64,000 nucleotides of DNA from Patiria miniata (lineage: Eukaryota > Echinodermata > Asteroidea > Valvatida > Asterinidae). This document shows, in pieces, positions 11,114 through 20,249 of the stretch (within the stretch, counting starts at the first letter, position 1; each line of letters begins with the position of its first letter). The DNA is taken from positions 7,267,176-7,331,175 of the forward strand of contig NW_024037056.1 of NCBI RefSeq assembly GCF_015706575.1, in the 5' to 3' direction. The notes beneath the pieces are model-generated. The model ran no database searches. It was not told the origin of the DNA and worked only from the letters and a program-made list of their open reading frames with translations. Position numbers and translations under genes: made by a program.

Positions 11114-13576
11114 CCGGTAGGGTCATCACACAAGCGTCCCCTTCAGGACCAGTCAGCAGTTGGAATGAGGATTCAGCAGGTGTGTGAACTGAATCACCTT
11201 CGGAGTGTATGGGCTCCCCTTGAAGTGTCTGGAGAAAAAAAAAAAAACACCAAACATGTCTACATTTCGGCGCGAATGTGCGAGTGCGGTTGCCCCCCCC
11301 CCACATCAAAAGTTTCATACGCCACTGTACCTGCCATTTTACACAGGCTGACCATTTGAGCAATAGCAGGCACGTGAGCCCGACAAGTAGTTAACTGCAT
11401 TACCCATCCAAGAGCGAGCAAATAGACATCGTCTGGAGCAGGGTACAGGAACGGCTCCTTTGTGTTGAAGTAGTGCGCACCATACCCATCCGCTAATTTA
11501 CTGTAGCTTGCGAATGCGAATTCCGCTGAATTCGATCCGTCCGTTGCCTATAAACAAGTAAACGCATGTATATGATTGTTTATGAATGAAAGTTTCTTTA
11601 TTATTCATAAGCCAAATCATCGGCATCACCACACAAATTTCGATTGGGGTTGGGTGTGGGGCAACGAAATGGCAGCAGGCAAATCCAAACGCGTGGGAGG
11701 TGATTTAAGTAACGAAACAATGCATACATAATGTTTATTGTTTGGCCAATTGTTACGTCATGGTTTTGGAAATCGAACTCTGGTCAAGACAGCAAAATAA
11801 TCTCCCGCTATCTATCATGTTCTGTTGAGAGGTAATTGACGTCATCGCTTAGGGCCCTCATTTATTATTCTCCGAAATCAGCTTCCAAGCAAACTTAGTC
11901 CATCGACCCTTCATGGGTTCATTTTACTATCTCTCATATATTCTCTCGTGTACCTACGAAACCGTATCCACTAGTCGGAGACTTTGATCTGCTAAGGACT
12001 GCTATTGTTGTGTGATCGTCGAATACATAATTGTCGGTGGTGTCAAGAACAGGCCGTTCACGATAGGCTACACATTTCATCCGGCAAATGACACTGTTGT
12101 AAAGGGACCGTAGGCGCACTGCCGGAAACACCGGTCTTGTGGCAATGCCTTGGTCGCTGTGACGCTGGAATTCAGACCGCGGACCTTTCTCCAAGTCTTG
12201 GCATAGAACGAGACCTCCTTCACGTCCCCATCCTGAGCGACTCTACTCCAGGGTAGGTCGGCGAAGCAATACGACCGGTGATTCTCCGTCCCAACCTTTG
12301 CCACAGCGTCAGTTGTCTGTAATAATCCATAGTAAAGACTCGTTCCAACAATTAGATCAAATTACGCAGTTGCGTCACGATGTTGCAATGTAGTATTGTT
12401 TACTCTCCAGTCCAAAAAGTGTATAGTTTTAGTACGACCTACATTGAGCGTAACTGAATGTCAGCGCAGGCACGACACACCGTGTGGTGTAGCCAGGAAT
12501 TTGGAGGGGGGGGGGGGGGCAAGTCTGACCTGCCTTTACAAACCCAAATGCAAACGCTGAACCCTTACGGCGTGGGTTCCGGGGTCCACTTAATACACGG
12601 ATCCTACACACAAGGATAAACGACTGTTCCGTTCCTGTACAAAATTCACTTAGCGGACTTGCCTTAATTGGTTAGACGCGTGATCACGGGCATTCATACC
12701 CGTTGGCATGTTAATCGCGAACGTTCCAGGTGTGTCATTGTGTCGGGTTTCTGCCTGACATCTTTAACAAGAATATTTATAAAACTGTGAGCAAACCTCC
12801 TTTATATGTAATTGTTCCAACATTGTTAAGAATAAATACTTCAGAATGTAACAGATGGTATTGTGCAGTTTTTGTCGTCATACATGAAGTATTTACCCGG
12901 GAAATAAATTTCAAATTTCGAGGAGCACACCATTTACCCAAATGTCGTTGTCAATTAGGCTCTTATTAAAAAGTTGTATAGAGATGTGGTCCCGAACCGA
13001 TAAAACAAATGCGAAATTTCATGGTTCATTTTAAAGCTAAAGATATTGTGCTCGGCGTTAACATGGTTATGTAGTTATCCCTTATCAGAATTCAAAAATA
13101 CAGACCAAAAAGTAGACTCATGAATATTCAAAAATATAATTAGCTGGTTCGACAGCAAGTATTCATGGTATTTACCACCAGTGCGGGCCGTTATCACGCT
13201 TGTAACCAGGAGTTTGGCCGAGTCGTTAATCCTTGTCTGTAGGATCCGTGCTTAATTAGAACAAGTTAAGAAAGAACAAGTGACGACTCAAAGCAGAACG
13301 AAAGTAATTTGTCATTTTATAAATAACCGCATTGCTGTAAATGATTTCAATATTTGTCAGAAACCACTTACCCTCAAATCGAAGACATTGCTTGGGAAGG
13401 TCACGTCAAAGTACCAAAAGCTTGCATTTCGATGAAAAGTGACCTGGAACTTTCCAACAAACCCACCAAACTTGTAAGTTAACATCCATATCATGATCCT
13501 GGCCCGAGGCGAACGAAACGGTGTGGATCAGTAGGATTAAACCTACCAGGGGAATCAAGTGATTTCCTGCCGCCAT
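10884..13576 (-). CDS. Multi-exon putative secreted or surface protein with Ser/Thr-rich C-terminal repeats
   Basis: This is a gene model assembled by eye. Exon 1 (about 13470-13576) starts at ATGGCGGC with a clear signal peptide (MAAGNHLIPLVGLILLIHTV...); its donor is uncertain. An exon starting at 12316 follows an acceptor TTATTACAG and reads TTDAVAKVGTENHRSYCF, then a VKEVSFYAKTW segment; this frame stops at 12077-12079 while the overlapping frame stays open to 11934, so either a splice site or a frameshift is missed. Exon 11404-11547 is exactly 48 codons, phase 0 at both ends, between TTTATAG and GGTAATG. The terminal exon 10884-11228 has acceptor TTTCTCCAG, is also phase 0, and encodes four repeats of the type STAQVEST before a stop. 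The phase match supports the last two exons. No known domain is recognised with confidence. Confidence 0.45.
11002..11108. repeat. 27-bp minisatellite, about four units
   Basis: Units of the form GTAGACTCGACCTGTGCAGT plus CGAGGAA repeat about four times with few substitutions. Because 27 is divisible by three, the array is open in several frames. In the spliced minus-strand frame it encodes nonapeptide repeats (STAQVESTS). Confidence 0.9.
12668..13215 (+). mobile_element. MITE family M1, copy A
   Basis: The terminal inverted repeats are GGTTAGACGCGTGATCACGG at the left and its degenerate complement CCGTTATCACGCTTGTAACC at the right. Internal sequence is AT-rich and noncoding. A second copy lies in opposite orientation at 15600-16072, sharing long internal blocks such as AACAGATGGTATTGTGCAGT and CCGATAAAACAAATGCGA. 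It lies within the large first intron of the minus-strand gene. Confidence 0.8.
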
Positions 13577-13751
13577 CTGTAACGAAATGGCCATTACTCA
13601 ATGAATATTTATCCGATTGGAAAGGTTTTTCGTTGTTGAAAAGCTAATGAACTATGCTGCCCAAATATGTATCGATATTTCGATGCACATATGTATATTC
13701 TTTTTTAAAGCAGTGAAAATGGGGGCGCTTTGCGGGTTCAGTTATTTTTTT

Positions 13752-13780
13752 TTGGGGGGGGGGGGGGGGGGGGGGGGACA
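13752..13780. repeat. Poly-T/poly-G tract
   Basis: A run of about nine T is followed by more than twenty consecutive G. It is one of several long G or C tracts in the window and is capable of forming G-quadruplexes. Confidence 0.9.
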
Positions 13781-13955
13781 CGCTGTGTAATGACTTATCT
13801 AATTTTCTCCAGGCTTTTCCTTATCTTACGAATGACTCTATCTATGTGAAGGTGTGATTTTCATTTCAGTTTGGTCATAGCTAGGCATCGTCACATTCAC
13901 AGCACCACTGATTCAGTTAATACCACGACAATCATGTCTGATTTCCATAAAAGGA

Positions 13956-14128
13956 CAGTGGCGTAGTCACGGGGGGGGGGCGTGGGGGCGACAGCCCCCC
14001 CCCCCCCCTGAAACCTTGTCGGCCCCCCCCCCCCGTCGGCCCCCCCCCCAACTGAAATTTGGAGTTTAAAAAAAAAATCATTGATCTACATGACGCCCCC
14101 CCCCCATGAAATGTTCCAGCCCCCCAGC

Positions 14129-14164
<36 letters not shown>

Positions 14165-14190
14165 ACTGAAAATTCCTGGCTACGCCACTG
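13956..14190. mobile_element. hAT-like MITE with poly-C/poly-G interior
   Basis: The ends are CAGTGGCGTAG and CTACGCCACTG, the terminal repeat typical of a widespread hAT-type nonautonomous family (CAGTGGCGTAGCCAGG). Flanks TAAAAGGA and ATAAAGGA are a plausible but imperfect 8-bp target duplication. The interior is mostly long C and G runs. A solo end with the same GTGTAGCCAGGAATTT signature lies near 12487. Confidence 0.75.
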
Positions 14191-15225
14191 ATAAAGGACG
14201 ACAATCAACAAAGGATATGCAACCTAAACCATTACAGGCTGATAAAAACAACCTATTCCCTCAGTTACCTCAGTACATTTTCAATTAATATTCAACTTTG
14301 TTTTAACAAAATACAAGCTTCTTTGTAAGACGATAACAAGGAAATACACACCTGGTGCTTCTACCTGTGGTATATTTGTTTTCTCCAAACAGATGGTGAT
14401 TGTGGTGTAAACCAGTGAGATGTGTTCACGTCCTCTCCGCTGGTGTATAGGTGAGTAACTGACGACAACTATGGCTGGGCAGGCGGATGATGAATAAAGT
14501 TATTTCAAACGCTGACCTCGATTAGAGAAAGAATATAATGAACTTTTTTGTTGACTGATAAGTTAAGCATAATAATCTGCAGTCCCAAGGAATCGATTTG
14601 CGAGTTAGGTACGGACAAATAGGGACAAATATACTGATTTAATAACTGGAGTTACATAATCAGTGACTGCGAGGTCGAAGATTAAAGGATGAAAACAAAG
14701 ACAAATCTTTTCTAGCAGACAGCGATCTGAATGGCCTCACATGATGTTACGCGCTATCATAAAATGGGGCATTAACAAAATATGGTCTTGGATCAAGGTT
14801 TTCTCTCACACGTGAAAGTTGATATTCATAGATATAATAATACATCCAGCAGAAAGCCGAATCTATGGGAAACTGGTTATTCTAAAGAGAAACATACAGT
14901 TAAATAAGCCCATTGCTGTTTCAGGACTGTTTGTGAACAGGGTATACCTTTCCTATTTAAATGTGTAACGGTTCAACTACAGCAGTGGCCCCGACTATGA
15001 TAGTTCGGGCGGTGTGAACCAAAGTTTTACATCTGGCTTGAATCTCCTCTGATGAGAAGCGAAAATGAGAACTAATAACTGGTGCGTTGACAATCCGCTG
15101 TAAAGCAGCTTATCCATTTCAGATGATATGATAAGATCCAGGTTTTAATCACCGCGCGGAAGTTATCTATAAAGGATGTAACTTTGCAGTGTGCAATCTG
15201 ATGTGTTAAACGTGGTTGGAATTCA
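14191..15225. other. No gene recognised
   Basis: AT-rich sequence with no open frame of note, repeat family or RNA gene that I can support. Confidence 0.45.
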
Positions 15226-15425
15226 GGTTGGCGTAGCGGTACTTTCCTCGTCCTCCACCGCTGTGACCCGGGTTCGAATCCCGCCTGTTCAATATGTGGA
15301 TTAGGTTTTCAGTCCCCACCTGATAATTCCGTGGGTTTTTCTCAAAATATTTATCTGGGCTTTTCCGCCCACCTCTAAAACTGTACTTTTTCTCATTGTC
15401 TTCTCTCTACATGTTTCTTCAGGAT
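15226..15425 (+). mobile_element. tRNA-derived SINE
   Basis: A pol III A-box-like segment (TTGGCGTAGCGGT) is followed by a B box (GGGTTCGAATCCC) at tRNA spacing, then a tRNA-unrelated tail containing GTTTTTCTCAAAATATTTAT. The 5' and 3' acceptor halves pair poorly, so this is a tRNA-like head rather than a functional tRNA gene. The 3' limit is approximate. Confidence 0.65.
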
Positions 15426-15599
15426 TTCGAGCTATAGTCCTAGGACACTTTTAAGAAATCCATTTTTTTTTTACCAGAACGAAAAAAAATGCCGTTTTGA
15501 AATGCGAGTGAACCGTAATTGTTGAGGGAGTGAGCTAACATGGGGAGGGGTTCTGTCCTCAAGGATACACAAAAGAATAATAACGACCTGGCCAGCTCC

Positions 15600-16072
15600 T
15601 GGTTAGACGCGCGATAACGGCCCGTACAGGTGGCAATTACCATGGATACTTGTCAACAAAGACCCAAACAGCCTAACCGCTTCACTGCACTCGGCGGCCA
15701 TCACATTTGCAGGGTTTTGTGCCCGATCTGTTGTCGAAGTCTATCAAACCAGCTAATTATATTTTTTGAATATTCATGATCTACGTTTTGGGCCTTGTGA
15801 ATTCTGATAAGTGAACACAATGTCGTTATCTTTAAATGAACTTTGATATGTCGCATTTGTTTTATCGGTTCAGGACCAAATCTCTCTAAACTTATAATAA
15901 AAGCCTAAACAATAACACAATTTGTGTCAATGGTGTCCTCTTCGGAAAAAAGTGTCACATTGACGTTTATTTCCTGGGTAAATACTTCATTTATGACGAC
16001 ATAAACTGCACAATACCATCTGTTAAGTCCTGAAGCATTTATTTTAGTGCCCGTTATCACGCGTCTACCCAA
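15600..16072 (-). mobile_element. MITE family M1, copy B (inverted)
   Basis: The ends GGTTAGACGCGCGATAACGG and GCCCGTTATCACGCGTCTAC match the M1 terminal repeats. The interior is the reverse complement of copy A at 12668-13215 with moderate divergence, including matching CCAGCTAATTATATTTTT-type blocks. Similarity extends beyond the right terminal repeat (to about 16140, matching 12590-12668), so the true element may be larger. Confidence 0.8.
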
Positions 16073-16140
16073 TTAAGGCAAGTCAGCTAAGTGCATTTTG
16101 TACAAGAGCTCAGAGTTCATCCGTGTGTGTAGGATCCGTG

Positions 16141-17082
16141 TATCACTCCTCGGAAGCGAACACTGGTCACGTTTCTTCTCCTTCGGAGGCCACGTGAGTG
16201 TACATTGATCACGCACTTCGATTTGTCTACCTTACAAAACCTGCAATGGGTTCTTAAGGTCTGCAAGTTATGCTTGATCAGTCGACAAAAAAACTCGTTT
16301 GAATGCTCTTTCTCTGGTCGAGGTCAGTCACACGTCAGTCACATCACCTTTACACTAGCGGACAGGACGTGAACGCTCAGGCGCGGAATGGGGGGGGGGA
16401 GTTCAAGGAAATTCCCAAAATATTTGGAACGAAAATAAATGGACAGAAAACATTGTGACTTTTTTTTCGGGGGGGGGGATTTCCTCGAACTTATTCAAGT
16501 CTCATAAGTTGGCCGACCATTCGCCTAATTTAAGCCCAGTTTACGGACAGCCAGGTCATTTCCCCCGTGTGTGTTTGCTGATCTAACTTATGATAATATC
16601 ATTGTTCACATGATTTTCAATAGGCAACTTGGTGAATTTGAAGCTCATCACTACTCAAGTTTGGCAAGACTACTTGATTATATCTAGAGACAAGGTAAAT
16701 GCACTCAATTTATTGGATATAGGGCCTAACAGTAGACATTTCGGATCGTTACTATGTCCTCATTATTATTCAGACACTTATAATGCTTAAGGAATGTTAT
16801 TTAAATAAGAGTGTGTAAGTAGCATCACCAAAATAAACTTTAAAAAAATGGGAATAAATATAGTACACGGCAAGGATTAATTTATGCAAATTAGGTATAT
16901 TTGGGTCAAAATTAAGGGTGGCATCCAACTACATTTACTTCTCAATCCTTTGACTGCTCTATCTGATCTAGCTAAGACCAAACTGAAATGACAATTTCAC
17001 CTTCCATAAGTGTCATTCGTAAGCCAAGAATCTGCTCGCAGAAAATGAGTTTAGTCATTGTGGAGTACTGTGGTGGAGTACT
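16141..17082. other. No gene recognised
   Basis: Only G-tracts (about 16391 and 16470) and AT-rich sequence are seen. Confidence 0.45.
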
Positions 17083-17446
17083 GTGGCCTCGTGGTTAAGG
17101 GCACTGATTCGTGGTCTGCGGGTAAAGCTGCAGGTTGTGGGTTCGAGTCCTGGCGGGGTCATGTTGCGTGTGCCCTTGGGCAAGGCACTCTGTCACTCAT
17201 TGCTTCTCTCCACCCAGGAGTAAATGGGTACCTGTGAAGGCAGAGATGGTTATTGTGATTGAATTAGCTTCCTTGCGCCTAACAGGCTGCATCGAGCTGC
17301 ATACTCCCCAGGGAGCTGAGATGGTATTTGGAATGTTTCATGTGCCCAATGAGCAGGGGTAATAATGATGTAGCGCCTTGAGCACCAGTCCTGGTGGATA
17401 CGTGCGCTTTATAAATATCCACTATTATTATTATTACTATTATTGT
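17083..17446 (+). mobile_element. Full-length tRNA-derived SINE with (ATT)n tail
   Basis: The tRNA-related head carries an A box (GCCTCGTGGTTAAGGGC) and a B box (GTGGGTTCGAGTCC). It is followed by a central region (CTTGGGCAAGGCACTCTGTC, CCACCCAGGAGTAAATGGGT) and a 3' end GTGCGCTTTATAAATATCC with ATT repeats. This head-body-tail layout is typical of deuterostome SINEs mobilised by CR1/L2-type LINEs. A LINE with a similar tail is present at 28575-29020. Confidence 0.88.
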
Positions 17447-17673
17447 AGATGTGAGCCAGTTAAGCAATAATTTTGATAAAGGTCAGTTGTTTTGTTATGG
17501 GCGGTAGAATTATGGTACTGATTAACGTTTTTATTTCTTGTTTCATGTAAATTAATATTGAAAGAGCGACATCATATGCTTTGGCACTTATCCTACAGAT
17601 TCATTTGGAGAAAACCTTCGGATAAAGATTTAAAATTTAACCAGCGTTTTATATTAATTCAGATAGTTGTCTG

Positions 17674-18044
17674 TTAGGCCCCCAAAAAGTTTCCGGTTTC
17701 TGGTATGGAGCTTGCCCAAAAAGTGGTGCGGCGACGCGGCTTTTTTTTTTTTACCTGTTTTTTTTGCTTCAAATGTCGGCTGATGACTGCAAATGGTGCC
17801 CGACTAAACTTAGTGCAAATATATGGGAGTCCGGAGAGGCCACATAAAGCTTATTCTCGATCATAACCCCATCTAAAAACACGTTAAAATTGTGCAGCAG
17901 CAGGATTCCAGTCAAACCAATGAGTTTGGCGGTTTTGAGACATCATCTTTTATTGAAAAAAAAAACTGTTTCATTTTGCCGACGCGCATGGCTACGGCGA
18001 CGCCCGCGCATACCAGAAACCGGAGACTTTTTTTGTTGGCCTTA
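17674..18044. mobile_element. MITE with 33-bp-class terminal inverted repeats
   Basis: The left end contains TTTCCGGTTTCTGGTATG preceded by TAGGCCCCCAAAAAG. The right end has CATACCAGAAACCGGAGAC and ends TTGGCCTTA. The interior is noncoding with homopolymer T runs. No transposase is present. Confidence 0.75.
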
Positions 18045-18613
18045 TAACACGTTTTTTTTTTTTTTTTTTCGAGTTGCTTTTGGACACAGAAGTGTGGTGT
18101 TATGAAATATTTAAGTTTTCACTAACATTGGTGATTGTTTTTCTCTGGAATGCAATTTTGAATAGTTTTAGTCCAGCCCTGTTATTTTTTTAAGTTAAAA
18201 TATTGAGGCTTGATTTTCCTCACTGCAAATCCCTGAAATGAAGTGACTAACCTACCAAACTATAAGAGGCCAACAAAATAAACATCTGTTGATTTGGCAA
18301 TACGTTTATCAAATGGACATGGACACATAATTAAACATTCTGCATTTGAAAGTTTCCTCTTACTTTGCCCTGGTGGAAACATCGTTTTAGTTCCTAATAT
18401 GCGAGTCGTACGCCACCAGTCCACAATTATTAAAATTGATCAGTCACCAAATCTCTAGAGGGATATATTTCGGTGCCTCGCGTTACAGTTTGTCACCCGA
18501 TTTAAAATATAGTAAGAAACTTAAAGTAAGAATTCAAATAAATATTTTGGAACAACGTAAGAACCTTTCTGTGTGTCTTAAAAGCAAAAACTCACAGTAA
18601 AACTTGCATTATT

Positions 18614-18987
18614 AGGCCTTTTCACACTAGAGCCTCTCAACATAGGGTTGAACTTAACCCTGGGAGAACCCAGTGCTGTCCGGGATTGAGTTTTGGATTG
18701 TTCAACCTCGAATTCAACCCCGCGTCATTTCACACTTGTTTCGTGCAAACCATGCATGTTTCGCTCAGTTACTACCGTTTGGAACCCCGGGATGAGATTT
18801 TCAACCCGGGTTGAAAATCTCAACTCTGGTCTGGAGCAGGGTTGAGTTCAACCTGGGGCGAAATCAATCCTGGGGATGAAGCGGGGCTGGCTCAGGGTTG
18901 AAATTTTCAAGTGTGAAACGCGCCATGTTTTCAACCCTGCGTCAACCCAGTGTCAACCCCGAGATTTGTCCAGTGTGAAAAAGGCCT
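18614..18987. mobile_element. MITE with AGGCCTTTTCACACT ends
   Basis: The left end AGGCCTTTTCACACTAG is complementary to the right end AGTGTGAAAAAGGCCT. The interior consists of many small inverted and direct repeats of GGGTTGAA/TTCAACCC type (for example TTTTCAACCCGGGTTGAAAA). It is noncoding. Confidence 0.8.
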
Positions 18988-20249
18988 TTTGGCATGTAAA
19001 TGACCACCTTAAATCAGATATCCATACCCTCTCGACTGTCCAGTTTCCCTATACGATACTCGGTTACTCAGAGGGTAATAGGCTTGTCCTCTCGTTCCTG
19101 CAAAAATCCACAACCCAAATCGGAAGCTATCTCAAATAACAGTCGCACGCTGATGGACCCTTTTGTTTTCCAGAGCATGGTTCTCCCTACCCAGCACTTT
19201 ATTTGTGTAAGCCTGATACATTATCTAGCCGTGCTACTTAACAAGTTGGCTGTTTAATCAAATCAAATCACGTGGTGTTTATAATAGTTAGCGAAACACG
19301 ACAAAAATGACTACCAAATCTAATGAATGCGCTGGTAATGGGTACTAATTTTGTCGAGTTTCATCCATTTACGTTTTATGCAACGTAACGCTCTCTGGCC
19401 ATTCACCCATTTTATTAGATTTCCTGGAGGAAACTACAATTTAATCAGCAGTCATTCAACTCAAGCTTGTTTTGTTTAAAAACGGGCTGTGTGGACTATT
19501 CCAAGAGCACCATTGAGAATCACTAATACACATGATAAAGACAACGACCTAAAGTGGTCTGTCTCTCCCAATTTTTCTTGTTTCACGCGCAATTGCGACT
19601 GTCACTTCAAATTTGATAGCAGTTACAAAAAAGTCACTCTATAAAAAGACACTTCGGTATACAAGAATCGGTCAGTGCGGGCAGGCTTTTCGTTGATGGG
19701 AATCTATGCATAAGAGCGCACTGCGTGCTAGTCGTGTTCAAAACGTTCGGACAGACCGCACTTTGCGTCGACGAACACTACCGCCTTTGCGAGAAAATAA
19801 GATAACTTTCAACTAGGAGGAGATGTTTATCCGGTTTTCCCACGGGAAAAACATTTGTACACTCAATCGCCAATTCTCAAGCATTCCTCCTAACGTACCT
19901 CATAGGCAGACACAATCGTTGGTCGGTGTCGCATGCCCTTCCTGATTACAGCTACATGTAATAACGTAACTTGTACTGCCACTACGAAGTGGGCAAAGCT
20001 TCGGACTACGTTGCTCTTGAGAACTAATTCCAATACAACGTTGACTCTAAACAGCTTCGACTCAGAAAAGGCACACATAACTCAGCATTTTCATAAAGGG
20101 GCCCGTAGAGTCCCCATAAACTTCACTGTATCACCTTGTCATTCGGGAGCATCCTCATTGTGTCGTACGTGTGATTTTCCGTGCGATTGACGCGACTATC
20201 GGGCATCAAGATTAGTTTCTGACGATCCGAGTGCAGATAATTCGGTATC
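18988..20249. other. Upstream region of the aminergic-like GPCR gene
   Basis: No separate gene is recognised. The region probably includes the promoter and 5' untranslated sequence of the gene starting at 20250. No convincing TATA box was identified. Confidence 0.4.

Noticed and set aside
13932..14204. Gly-rich and Pro-rich frames over the G/C tracts
   Set aside because: Homopolymer translation within a MITE, not coding.
15226..15300. Possible functional tRNA gene
   Set aside because: A and B boxes are present but acceptor and other stems do not pair; it fits a SINE head.
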